Translations under genes and position numbers: made by a program | Source of the DNA: Candidatus Eiseniibacteriota bacterium | GTDB taxonomy: Bacteria; Eisenbacteria; RBG-16-71-46 | Assembly (NCBI GenBank): GCA_903921835.1 | Contig: CAIXRL010000735.1 | Span: 1 to 15,623 of the forward strand | Length of the DNA: 15,623 nt | Reading direction: 5' to 3' | Notes under the pieces: generated by a model | Databases searched by the model: none | What the model was told of the DNA's origin: nothing | What the model saw: the letters and a program-made list of their open reading frames with translations, nothing else | Shown: piece by piece, positions 7,882-14,595 of the stretch | Layout of the letters: every line of letters begins with the position of its first letter | Position numbering within the stretch: the stretch's first letter is position 1

Positions 7882-7933
7882 AACCCCCGGCCCCGGCACG
7901 CGCCGGAGCCTGCACCCATCAAGGAGATCAATC

Positions 7934-8935
7934 ATGGCGCTCAGAGTCGCAATCAATGGTTTCGGACGTATCGGCCGGCTGGTCGTTCGTGCAGCGGTGC
8001 AGCGCAAGGCCCCGATCGAGTTCGTTGCGGTGAACGACCTCACGGACGCGAACACGCTCGCGCACCTGCTGAAGTACGACACCGTGCACCGCGTGTGGGC
8101 CGAGGCGGCGAGCAAGGCCGTGGACGGCAACCTGATGGTGGCCGGCAAGGCCATCCCGGTCAGCGCCGAGAAGGACCCGAGCAAGCTGCCGTGGGGCACG
8201 CTGGGCGTCGACGTCGTGCTCGAGTCCACCGGCAAGTTCACCGATCGCGACAAGGCCAAGGTGTACCTCGAGGTGGGCGCCAAGAGCGTGCTCGTCTCGG
8301 CTCCGTCCAAGGGTGCGGACCTCACGTTCGTCATGGGCGTGAACGACCACCTGTTCGACCGCGCGAAGCACAAGGTGTTCAGCATCGGCTCGTGCACGAC
8401 GAACTGCCTGGCGCCGGTGGCCAAGGTGCTCAACGACACGTTCGGCATCGAGCACGGCCTCATGACCACGATCCACGCGTACACGAACGACCAGAACATC
8501 CTCGACCTGCCGCACAAGGATCTGCGCCGCGCCCGTGCGGCCGGCCTGAGCATGATCCCCACGACGACGGGTGCCGCGAAGGCGATCGCCGAGGTGATCC
8601 CCGACCTCAAGGGCAAGCTCGACGGTCTCGCGGTGCGCGTGCCGGTGATGGACGCCTCGCTGGTGGACCTGGTCGTGAAGGTGCGCAAGAGCACGACCAA
8701 GGAGGAGATCAACGCGGCCATGAAGGCTGCCGCGCAGGGGCCGCTCAAGGGCTACCTCGAGTACTGCGAGGATCCGATCGTGTCCAATGACGTCATCGGC
8801 AATCCCCACAGCAGCGTGTTCGACTCGGCCCTGACCTACGTCGTCAACGGCGACCTGGTGAAGATCATGTCGTGGTACGACAACGAGTGGGGCTTCTCGA
8901 ACCGCGTCGTGGACGCGCTCCTGAAGATGGCGTAG
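7934..8935 (+). CDS. gap: Glyceraldehyde-3-phosphate dehydrogenase, type I
   Basis: 333 aa from ATG 7934, with AAGGAG at 7921-7926. It oxidises glyceraldehyde-3-phosphate to 1,3-bisphosphoglycerate with NAD. The Rossmann start RVAINGFGRIGRLVVRA is at residues 4-20, and Asp35 in VNDLTD favours NAD over NADP. SCTTNC carries the catalytic Cys154, and the partner His181 lies in TIHAYTNDQ. The end WYDNEWGFSNRVVDALLKMA is typical of the family, and the length is normal. pgk follows after 11 bases, so the two are surely co-transcribed. Confidence 0.97.
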   Translation: MALRVAINGFGRIGRLVVRAAVQRKAPIEFVAVNDLTDANTLAHLLKYDTVHRVWAEAASKAVDGNLMVAGKAIPVSAEKDPSKLPWGTLGVDVVLESTGKFTDRDKAKVYLEVGAKSVLVSAPSKGADLTFVMGVNDHLFDRAKHKVFSIGSCTTNCLAPVAKVLNDTFGIEHGLMTTIHAYTNDQNILDLPHKDLRRARAAGLSMIPTTTGAAKAIAEVIPDLKGKLDGLAVRVPVMDASLVDLVVKVRKSTTKEEINAAMKAAAQGPLKGYLEYCEDPIVSNDVIGNPHSSVFDSALTYVVNGDLVKIMSWYDNEWGFSNRVVDALLKMA

Positions 8936-8946
8936 GGGGAACGGAC

Positions 8947-10161
8947 ATGACCGCCACCGCATTCGCAAAGAAGACCGTCCAGCATCTCGACTGCGCCGGG
9001 AAGCGCGTGCTGATGCGCGTGGACTTCAACGTTCCCACCAAGGATGGCGAGGTCACGGACGCGACGCGTATCGAGGCCGCGCTGCCGACGATCCGCTACC
9101 TGCTCCAGAAGGGCGCCCGCCTCGTGCTGGTGTCCCACCTGGGGCGGCCCAAGGGCGGACCCGAGCCGAAGTACTCCATGAAGCCGGTGCAGGCGCGTCT
9201 CGAGCGCCTGCTCCGCCAGAGCGTGGCGTGGACCGACGATTGCGTCGGCCCCGCGGCCGAGGCGGCCTCCATGGTGCTCAAGAACGGTGAGGTGCTGCTG
9301 TGCGAGAACCTCCGCTTCCATCCGGAAGAGGAGAAGAACGTGCCGGCCTTCGCGGAAGCGCTCGCGAAGCTCGGGGACTGCTACGTGAACGACGCGTTCG
9401 GCACGGCGCACCGCGCGCACGCCTCGACCGAGGGCGTGACGAAGTACCTGCGGCCCGCGGTCGCGGGTTTCCTGATGCAGAAGGAGCTCGACTACCTCGG
9501 CAAGGCGCTCGACCAGCCGGTGCGGCCGTTCGTCGCCGTGCTGGGCGGCTCCAAGATCTCGGGCAAGATCGACGTGATCACGGCGCTGCTCGGCAAGGTG
9601 GACCGGCTCATCATCGGCGGCGCGATGATGTTCACGTTCAACAAGGCGAAGGGCCTGCCCACCGGCAAGTCGCTCGTCGAGGACGACCGCGTCGAGCTGG
9701 CGAAGGCCGTGCTCGCCCAGGCCGCGGAGAAGAAGATTGAGCTGCTGCTGCCGGTGGACTGCATCGTGTCGTCGGCCACCGATGGCAGCGCTCCCGGCAC
9801 GGTGAAGAAGGTGGACGTGCTGGGGCCGGACGACATCGGCGTGGACATCGGGCCCGAGAGCCTGAAGCTGTTCGCCGACAAGCTGCGCGACGCGAAGACC
9901 GTCGTGTGGAACGGCCCGATGGGCATCTTCGAGGTGCCCGCCTTCGCCGCCGGCACGCTGGGCGTGGCGAAGGTCATGGCCGGGCTGCGTGACCAGGGCG
10001 CCGTGACCGTGGTCGGCGGCGGTGACTCGGTCGCCGCCGTGCAGGAGAGCGGGCTCGCGGAGCGGTTCAGCCACCTCTCGACGGGCGGCGGCGCGTCGCT
10101 CGAGTTCCTCGAGGGCAAGGTGCTGCCCGGTGTCGCGGCGCTCGAGGAGGCTGGCGCGTGA
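8947..10161 (+). CDS. pgk: Phosphoglycerate kinase
   Basis: 404 aa from ATG 8947; AGGGGGA at 8934-8940 overlaps the gap stop region. The enzyme transfers the acyl phosphate of 1,3-bisphosphoglycerate to ADP. RVLMRVDFNVP at residues 20-30 is the family signature. Substrate-side motifs SHLGRPKGG and NDAFGTAHRAHAST follow, then FVAVLGGSKISGKI and the nucleotide-side WNGPMGIFE, GGGDS (357-361) and STGGGASLEFLEGK. The length is normal for bacterial Pgk and nothing is missing. Its TGA stop overlaps the GTG start of tpiA by 4 bases. Confidence 0.97.
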   Translation: MTATAFAKKTVQHLDCAGKRVLMRVDFNVPTKDGEVTDATRIEAALPTIRYLLQKGARLVLVSHLGRPKGGPEPKYSMKPVQARLERLLRQSVAWTDDCVGPAAEAASMVLKNGEVLLCENLRFHPEEEKNVPAFAEALAKLGDCYVNDAFGTAHRAHASTEGVTKYLRPAVAGFLMQKELDYLGKALDQPVRPFVAVLGGSKISGKIDVITALLGKVDRLIIGGAMMFTFNKAKGLPTGKSLVEDDRVELAKAVLAQAAEKKIELLLPVDCIVSSATDGSAPGTVKKVDVLGPDDIGVDIGPESLKLFADKLRDAKTVVWNGPMGIFEVPAFAAGTLGVAKVMAGLRDQGAVTVVGGGDSVAAVQESGLAERFSHLSTGGGASLEFLEGKVLPGVAALEEAGA

Positions 10162-10949
10162 GCGCGACCTGGCCCCGGCGGCCGCGGCTGGTCGCCGGCA
10201 ACTGGAAGATGCACCTGACGCCCGCCGACGGTGCGGCGCTGGCCCGCGAGTTCGTGGCGCTGCGCGCCGCGGACCCGGCGGCGGCCACGTCCGCCGTGGC
10301 GCTCTGTCCGCCGTTCACCGCGCTGTCGGCGGTGGCGGAGGCGGTGCGCGGCAGCGGCGTGTTCGTGGGTGCGCAGAACATGCACGCCGAGCTCAAGGGC
10401 GCGTTCACGGGAGAGATCTCGGGACCGATGCTCGCCTCGCTCGGCTGCCGGTTCGTGATCCTCGGACACTCCGAGCGCCGGCACGTGATGGGAGAGACGG
10501 ACGCCATGGTGGCCGCGAAGCTGCGGTCGGCGTTGCGTGACGGGCTCACGCCCATCGTGTGCGTCGGTGAGCTGCTCGCCGAGCGCGAGGGCAACAAGAC
10601 GGAAGAGGTGCTCGTGCGCCAGATCGCGGCGGCGTACGCGGGACTCGATGCGGCCACGGCGAAGACCACCGTGATCGCGTACGAGCCCGTGTGGGCGATC
10701 GGCACGGGCAAGGTGGCGAGCCCGGAGCAGGCGCGCGACGCGCACCGCGTCGTGCGTGCCACGCTCGACCAGGTGGTGGGCGGCGGGACGGGCTCCGACG
10801 TGGCGATCCTCTACGGCGGCAGCGTCAATGCGGGCAACGCCGCGACGCTGTTCCTGGAGGACGACATCGACGGCGCGCTCGTCGGGGGCGCCGCGCTGGA
10901 AGCGGCGGGGTTCTGGAAGATCGCGGCGGCCGCGGCCGTCGCACGCTGA
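10158..10949 (+). CDS. tpiA: Triosephosphate isomerase
   Basis: 263 aa from GTG 10158, which overlaps the pgk stop as GTGA; GAGGAGG at 10144-10150 is a strong ribosome site inside pgk. It interconverts dihydroxyacetone phosphate and glyceraldehyde-3-phosphate. Catalytic residues are visible: Lys17 in GNWKMH, His104 in LGHSERR and Glu176 in YEPVWAIGTGKVA, the last also holding the flexible loop. The phosphate-binding motifs LYGGSVN and DGALVGGAAL close the barrel. It is slightly longer than average because of a short N-terminal extension (ATWPRRP). A strong hairpin starts 17 bases after the stop. Confidence 0.96.
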   Translation: MSATWPRRPRLVAGNWKMHLTPADGAALAREFVALRAADPAAATSAVALCPPFTALSAVAEAVRGSGVFVGAQNMHAELKGAFTGEISGPMLASLGCRFVILGHSERRHVMGETDAMVAAKLRSALRDGLTPIVCVGELLAEREGNKTEEVLVRQIAAAYAGLDAATAKTTVIAYEPVWAIGTGKVASPEQARDAHRVVRATLDQVVGGGTGSDVAILYGGSVNAGNAATLFLEDDIDGALVGGAALEAAGFWKIAAAAAVAR

Positions 10950-10966
10950 GCGGTTTGTGCGGGGGC

Positions 10967-10990
10967 GCGGGCCGGGACGATCCGGCCCGC
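10967..10990 (+). terminator. Hairpin after tpiA, probable end of the glycolytic transcript
   Basis: GCGGGCCGG 10967-10975 pairs perfectly with CCGGCCCGC 10982-10990 around a six-base GACGAT loop, 17 bases after the tpiA stop. There is no T tract, so it may end transcription weakly or protect the mRNA 3' end rather than act as a classical intrinsic terminator. A promoter-like site for secG follows it, consistent with a transcription break here. Confidence 0.5.
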
Positions 10991-11049
10991 CCTCGGCGCG
11001 TCCGGACGGGCGTGAACGCTATCCCCGGGCATGTGCCCCCGGGTCCGCG

Positions 11050-11079
11050 TTGACGGCGAGGCCGCCCGGCTGATAGATT
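11050..11079 (+). promoter_or_regulatory. Putative sigma-70-type promoter for secG
   Basis: TTGACG 11050-11055 (5 of 6) and TAGATT 11074-11079 (4 of 6) are spaced by 18 bases, giving a leader of about 50 bases before ATG 11135. The core recalls the phosphofructokinase promoter: TTGAC followed by ATAG at nearly the same distance. Confidence 0.5.
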
Positions 11080-11134
11080 CTGTGCCCGTTTCGCGCGCTA
11101 CGGGCGCGCCATTGTCCATCTCCGCGAGGACCGC

Positions 11135-11521
11135 ATGTTTTTCGCCGTTCTGGGGCTTCACCTGTTGATTTGTCTCGGCCTGGTGGGGGTCATCCTCATC
11201 CAGTCCGGCAAGGGCGGTGGCCTGTCGGGCGGCGCCTTCGGCGGCGCCACGCAGACCGTCTTCGGCGGCCGCGGCGCGATCGATTTCATCACCCGCGCGA
11301 CCATCGGCCTCGGGGTGGCGTTCTTCGTGACCTCGATGACGCTGGCGCTCATGACCGCCGCCGGGGGCGCGCACAAGGGCCAGAGCCTGATGCAGGGCGA
11401 GGCGCGCAGGATGGCCCAGCAGGCCCCGAAGCAGCAGGGCGGCCGCAGCCAGGCGCCGCAGGGTGCTCCTGGTGCTCCCGCAACCGGTGGCGTTCCGACG
11501 CCCGCCGGTGGGACGCGCTGA
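11135..11521 (+). CDS. secG: Protein translocase subunit SecG
   Basis: 128 aa from ATG 11135 with GAGGA at 11126-11130. SecG is the small inner-membrane partner of SecYE that aids SecA-driven export. The first membrane segment (FFAVLGLHLLICLGLVGVILI) is followed by the family motif QSGKGGGLSGGAFGGA and the cytoplasmic loop with TVFGGRGAIDF. The second segment is about residues 50-75 (TRATIGLGVAFFVTSMTLAL). The tail after residue ~80 is hydrophilic and rich in Gln, Gly, Ala and Pro, longer than the minimum needed, as often seen. The order tpiA-secG-tRNA-Leu is a common bacterial neighbourhood. tRNA-Leu starts 25 bases after the stop. Confidence 0.94.
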   Translation: MFFAVLGLHLLICLGLVGVILIQSGKGGGLSGGAFGGATQTVFGGRGAIDFITRATIGLGVAFFVTSMTLALMTAAGGAHKGQSLMQGEARRMAQQAPKQQGGRSQAPQGAPGAPATGGVPTPAGGTR

Positions 11522-11546
11522 CGCCGGAACCGATAAGGACTTCCGT

Positions 11547-11631
<85 letters not shown>

Positions 11632-11643
11632 CGGAAACGCAGG

Positions 11644-11678
11644 AGCCGCGCCGGAGCACCGGCGCGGCTTCGTCGTTT
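11644..11678 (+). terminator. Intrinsic terminator after tRNA-Leu
   Basis: AGCCGCGCCGG 11644-11654 pairs perfectly with CCGGCGCGGCT 11659-11669 around an AGCA loop; a T-rich tail TCGTCGTTT follows. An 11-bp GC-rich stem 12 bases behind the tRNA end is a strong call for the end of the secG/tRNA transcript. Confidence 0.85.
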
Positions 11679-11976
11679 CGGGGAGCTTCCAACTCGGGGC
11701 CGGCTCATGCCGCCCGCCAGATGGGGCAAGGCTGCGTGTAGGCTTGCCCCTCGATCCGCGCGGCTGAAATGACCCCGGACCGTGGCGCCGCTGACGCAAC
11801 TGGCCCCGGGGCATCCCGGTCGGCGGGTGCGGGAACATGCTCCAGAGCATGTTTGCGGGCGGAAGCCCCAACTGGCCGCGCGGCCTGTTGCCCGCTGCTC
11901 GGCGCTGGCGGCCCGGTTCCGCACGGCAGGCGCCATTCTCGGGGGCTGCCGCCCCGCAACTATCCCGGAATGAAAC
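11679..11976. other. Gene-free, inverted-repeat-rich interval between convergent terminators
   Basis: No credible protein gene lies here. It holds several clear inverted repeats: GGGGCAAG 11723-11730 with CTTGCCCC 11743-11750; AACATGCTC 11834-11842 with GAGCATGTT 11845-11853 (2-base centre); and GGGCGGAAGCCCC 11857-11869 with 11942-11954 (12 of 13 pairs, one A-G mismatch). A 12-base palindrome GGCCGCGCGGCC lies at 11874-11885, and CAACTGGCC occurs twice, shortly before and shortly after the AACATGCTC repeat. This density suggests a structured RNA, an intergenic repeat family or DNA-binding sites, but I recognise no known RNA class (not RNase P, SRP, tmRNA or a familiar riboswitch). GC-richness alone makes some pairing likely. 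Confidence 0.4.
11834..11853. repeat. Perfect 9+2+9 inverted repeat
   Basis: AACATGCTC-CA-GAGCATGTT is a perfect dyad and markedly less GC-rich than its surroundings, so it is not explained by base composition. It could be a protein-binding site or an RNA hairpin. It is not near a gene start, and it has no T tract, so neither an operator nor a terminator role is clear. Confidence 0.6.
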
Positions 11977-12006
11977 CGCGCCGGGCGGTGTAGATCACCC
12001 GGCGCG
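11977..12006 (-). terminator. Probable intrinsic terminator of the minus-strand thioredoxin gene
   Basis: CGCGCCGGG 11977-11985 pairs perfectly with CCCGGCGCG 11998-12006 across a 12-base loop, 28 bases past the tlpA-like stop on the minus strand. Read on that strand the stem is followed by GTTTCATT, a weak T-rich tail. An inner pairing GGTG/CACC is an alternative fold. Confidence 0.6.
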
Positions 12007-12034
12007 CCTGTGCCCGCTGCGGCGGGATCGTGCC

Positions 12035-12538
12035 TCAGGGCATGATCTCGCGCAGATAGCCTTCCAGCGTCTCCTTGTCGATGTAGCCGACGACGCGGCG
12101 CACGATCTGGCCCTTGCGGCTGATGAAGATGGTCGTGGGGATGGAGCGGATGGGGCCGTACGCGTCGAGGATGTCGTCGTTGGCCATGGCCATCGTGAAC
12201 TTGATGCCCAGGCCGTTCGCGAAACGTCGCACGGGAGCGGGACCGTTGTCGTCCACGGACATCCCGATCACGGCCAGTCCCTTGGGGCCGTATCGAACGC
12301 TGAGGTCGTTCAGGTGAGGCATGCTCGCGCGGCACGGGGCGCACCACGTTGCCCAGAAATCCACGATGACCGGACGGTTGCGATAGTCCGAGAGACGCAC
12401 GGCCCGCCCTTCGAGGCTCTTCACCGAGAAGGCCGGCGCGGCGGTGCTCCCCGCAAGCGCGGGAGCGGCGGACGCAACCAGCGCGACCGTGAAGACGATG
12501 GAGGCGAACCGCGTCGGCCAGGTGAAGCCTTGAGGCAC
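12035..12538 (-). CDS. TlpA/ResA-like thiol-disulfide oxidoreductase (exported thioredoxin fold)
   Basis: 167 aa from GTG 12538 (minus strand). Residues 1-30 form a signal peptide or anchor (TRFASIVFTVALVASAAPALAG). The AhpC/TSA-thioredoxin fold follows: FSVKSLEGRAVRLSDYR, then VIVDFWATWCAPCRASMPHL with the redox pair Cys66-Cys69, GLAVIGMSVDDN, and the cis-Pro in IPTTIFI (Pro134) before GQIVRRVVGY. TlpA/ResA-like proteins reduce disulfides in exported proteins or apocytochromes in the periplasm; the partner cannot be told. The frame stays open upstream to 12718, but that extension has no ribosome site and would bury the signal peptide, so the GTG start is preferred. It is divergent from tolQ and convergent with tRNA-Leu. 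Confidence 0.88.
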   Translation of the reverse strand: MPQGFTWPTRFASIVFTVALVASAAPALAGSTAAPAFSVKSLEGRAVRLSDYRNRPVIVDFWATWCAPCRASMPHLNDLSVRYGPKGLAVIGMSVDDNGPAPVRRFANGLGIKFTMAMANDDILDAYGPIRSIPTTIFISRKGQIVRRVVGYIDKETLEGYLREIMP

Positions 12539-12544
12539 GGGTGA

Positions 12545-12550
12545 TCCTTT
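12545..12550 (-). promoter_or_regulatory. Shine-Dalgarno that decides the thioredoxin start
   Basis: On the minus strand AAAGGA lies 6 bases before GTG 12538. No upstream in-frame start has a comparable site. Confidence 0.65.
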
Positions 12551-12613
12551 CGCGTCGGTCTGCTGCTGCGCTTCGGCCTCGAGTGAGGAAACTGTAACCC
12601 GGGAGCGCATCGC

Positions 12614-12690
12614 GAACGTCATGCCCCACGTCGATTTTTCACCCACTTGACCCGGATGACGTTCGTGCGGCGTTGCCATGAACGTGTCAT
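12614..12690. promoter_or_regulatory. Candidate operator cluster in the tlpA-tolQ divergent spacer
   Basis: GAACGTCAT occurs at 12614-12622, its exact reverse complement ATGACGTTC at 12656-12664, and a one-base-longer form GAACGTGTCAT at 12680-12690. The first two share a 10-base core with the neighbouring C. Three copies in 77 bases between divergent genes suggest a regulator site. No well-spaced promoter was recognised for either gene; TAGCGT 12741-12746 could be a -10 element for tolQ but lacks a partner. Confidence 0.35.
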
Positions 12691-12814
12691 TCCCGGCCTG
12701 TTTCGCGGGCTTTTGCATGGGCGGCGGGCGGCCACTGTGCTAGCGTCCGCTGACACTCTCCAGCGCGCCATGGGCCTCGGGGCTTCGCAGCCACTCGGTC
12801 CAGCACGACTTCAC

Positions 12815-12825
12815 AAGGAAGGTGA
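12815..12825 (+). promoter_or_regulatory. Shine-Dalgarno region of tolQ, favouring ATG 12831
   Basis: AAGGAAGGTGA resembles the full anti-16S consensus with one extra base. It places ATG 12831 at a 5-base spacing from GGTGA. The earlier in-frame GTG at 12822 lies inside this element and is too close to AAGGA to be used well. Confidence 0.6.
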
Positions 12826-12830
12826 AGCCC

Positions 12831-13526
12831 ATGGTCATTGCATCCCTGATTCTGCAGATCGGCGCGGGCGCCCGCGCCACGATTCCCGGGCTGGTCGCTT
12901 CGGCGAGCCCGTTCTCGAAGGCTGTGCTGCTCCTGCTGCTCGTGCTCTCGGTCTATTCGTGGGCCGTCATCTGGAACCGCATGCGGCTCTACGCGCGCGT
13001 CGCGCGCCAGGACCAGGCGTTCCTGCTGGCCTTCCGCAAGCTCACCGCCCAGGGGGATTGCCGGCTGGTCGCCGAGCAGCACCCGGCCAGCGTGATGGCG
13101 CGCGCGGCGCTCGCGGGGCTCAAGTCGCTCGAGCAGCTGCCCGCGGATCGCGTCGGGCCGGGGGCGCGCTTCGACCTCGCCCAGCGGGCCATGGATCGCG
13201 CCGCGAACGACGAGGTCGCCTCTCTGGAGCGGCACGTCGGCTTCCTCGCCACGACCGGAAACGTCTCGCCCTTCATCGGGCTCATGGGCACCGTGTGGGG
13301 CGTGATGGCGGCGTTCGTGAACATCGGCGCGCAGGGCTCGGCCTCGCTCGTGGTGGTCGCGCCCGGCATTGCCGAGGCGCTCATCGCCACCATCGCCGGG
13401 CTCGCCGCGGCGATCCCGGCCGTGATCGGCTACAACCACTGCCTCGGCCGGCTGCGCGATTTCGGTAACTCGGCGACCATGTTCACGAGCGAGTTCCTGG
13501 ACAAGCGCGTGGGGGCGCACCTGTGA
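12831..13526 (+). CDS. tolQ: TolQ, inner-membrane proton-channel subunit of the Tol system
   Basis: 231 aa from ATG 12831 (a GTG 9 bases earlier is less likely). A member of the MotA/TolQ/ExbB family. With TolR it forms the proton-driven motor that energises TolA for outer-membrane constriction at division and envelope integrity. Three membrane segments are visible: SKAVLLLLLVLSVYSWAVIW (~29-48), the TTGNVSPFIGLMGTVWGVMA stretch (~140-160) and the APGIAEALIATIAGLAAAIP stretch (~175-200). The GLMGTVWGV and GIAEALIATIAGLAAAIPA motifs are family signatures, and the length is normal. First gene of a four-gene run; its stop overlaps tolR. ExbB is the only real alternative, disfavoured by tolB in the same operon. 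Confidence 0.93.
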   Translation: MVIASLILQIGAGARATIPGLVASASPFSKAVLLLLLVLSVYSWAVIWNRMRLYARVARQDQAFLLAFRKLTAQGDCRLVAEQHPASVMARAALAGLKSLEQLPADRVGPGARFDLAQRAMDRAANDEVASLERHVGFLATTGNVSPFIGLMGTVWGVMAAFVNIGAQGSASLVVVAPGIAEALIATIAGLAAAIPAVIGYNHCLGRLRDFGNSATMFTSEFLDKRVGAHL

Positions 13527-13936
13527 TCGGACCCGGTGCCGGCGGCCACCGCCGCCCGATGGCCGACATCAACGTCACGCCCCTGGTGGACGTCGTGCTC
13601 GTGCTGCTCATCATCTTCATGGTCACGGCGCCGTTCCTGCAGGGCGGTCTCGAGATCGACCTGCCGCGCGTCGCCACGAGCGGCCTCGACGTGCACGAAG
13701 GCCTCATCGTCTCGGTCCGTCACGACATGACGCTGGCGGTCGGGCAGCGGGTCGTGAGTCCCGCGAACTTCGAGCAGGCGCTCCGGCAGGCGCACGCCTC
13801 GCAGCGGCCCGTGTTCCTCAAGGCGGACCAGACCGTGCCGTACGGCACCATTGTGGACTACATCGCGCGCATGCGCCGCGCCGGCGTCGTGCAACTCGGG
13901 CTGGTGACGCAGCCGCCCGTCGGAGCGCGCAAGTGA
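13523..13936 (+). CDS. tolR: TolR (ExbD/TolR family)
   Basis: 137 aa from GTG 13523, which overlaps the tolQ stop as GTGA, with a G-rich ribosome site just upstream. After a short cytoplasmic start comes MADINVTPLVDVVLVLLIIF, one membrane segment with the proton-path Asp23 in PLVD, at the number used in Escherichia coli TolR. The periplasmic domain (~40-130) includes the ExbD/TolR motif RPVFLKADQTVPYGTIVDYI and the closing RRAGVVQLGLVTQP. It works as a dimer inside the TolQ ring. Length and motifs are normal. Its own stop overlaps the next start by 4 bases. Confidence 0.94.
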   Translation: MIGPGAGGHRRPMADINVTPLVDVVLVLLIIFMVTAPFLQGGLEIDLPRVATSGLDVHEGLIVSVRHDMTLAVGQRVVSPANFEQALRQAHASQRPVFLKADQTVPYGTIVDYIARMRRAGVVQLGLVTQPPVGARK

Positions 13937-14595
13937 GGGGCGCCATCGTCGGCTCGGCGATCGTCCACGTCGTCACCGCGGTCGCGCTGCTGGTGGCGCG
14001 GCCCTCGCGCAGCATCCTCGTGCCCGGCCCGGACGTGGTCCAGGTCGCGCTCGTGGATGCCGCGCTGGCCGAGGTGCCGGCGCCGCCCGACGCGAAGCGC
14101 GCGCCCGCGCCTGCGCCCGTCCCGGCGCTCGAGGAGCAGGGCGTGCGGCTGGAGAAGCCGCGCAAGGAGAAGCCGCGGCCCGAGAGCCAGGAGCGCGCCC
14201 AACCCGTGGCGAAGGGCGCGCCGTCGCCGGCCGCGGCTCCGGCGCGCGTCGTGCTGCCGTACGCCAACGTGGGCGCGGGCATGGCGGGGCAGGTGGCGGT
14301 GGACGCCTCCAACTTCGAGTTCGCGTACTACCTGCAGCAGGTCCGCGCGCTGATCGCGCGCAACTGGTCGCCGCCCTCCGGTGTGCCCGCGACCACGCGG
14401 GCCGAGGTCTACTTCCGCGTCGCGCGCGACGGTTCGCTCTCGGCGCCGCGGATCGAGACCTCGAGCGGCAACGCCTACTTCGACCAGTCGGCGGCGCGCG
14501 CGGTGATCGTGACCGGTCACCTGCCGCCGCTGCCGCTCGGGTACGACGGCGGCGACCTGGGGATCCACTTCGGCTTCGAGTACACCGGGCAGTGA
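13933..14595 (+). CDS. TolA/TonB-family energy-transducing protein
   Basis: 220 aa from GTG 13933, overlapping the tolR stop as GTGA, with CGGAG at 13921-13925. The N-terminal membrane segment (GAIVGSAIVHVVTAVALLVA) contains Ser8 and His12 in the S-x3-H spacing used by TonB and TolA to contact their motor. A Pro/Ala/Lys/Glu-rich linker spans ~45-105 (PAPAPVPALEEQ, EKPRKEKPRPES). The C-terminal TonB/TolA-like domain spans ~125-220 (FAYYLQQVRALIARNWSPPS, then AEVYFRVARDGSLSAPRIET and FDQSAARAVI). It spans the periplasm to hand motor energy to the outer membrane. It is far shorter than enterobacterial TolA (about 420 aa). Its place between tolR and tolB makes TolA the likely role; a TonB role for receptors such as that at the window start is possible. 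Confidence 0.85.
   Translation: MRGAIVGSAIVHVVTAVALLVARPSRSILVPGPDVVQVALVDAALAEVPAPPDAKRAPAPAPVPALEEQGVRLEKPRKEKPRPESQERAQPVAKGAPSPAAAPARVVLPYANVGAGMAGQVAVDASNFEFAYYLQQVRALIARNWSPPSGVPATTRAEVYFRVARDGSLSAPRIETSSGNAYFDQSAARAVIVTGHLPPLPLGYDGGDLGIHFGFEYTGQ

Noticed and set aside
7893..7906. CCGGC/GCCGG hairpin between pfk and gap as a terminator
   Set aside because: Five-base stem without a T tract, in a 52-base gap of what looks like one operon.
6652..8748. Very long minus-strand ORF (698 aa) opposite pfk and gap
   Set aside because: GC-rich codon bias leaves the antisense frame open; His/Arg/Ala-rich sequence without domains, while pfk and gap on the other strand are certain.
12713..12746. 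TTGCAT ... TAGCGT as a tolQ promoter
   Set aside because: The 22-base spacing is too long and the -35 match is poor; only the TAGCGT part is suggestive.
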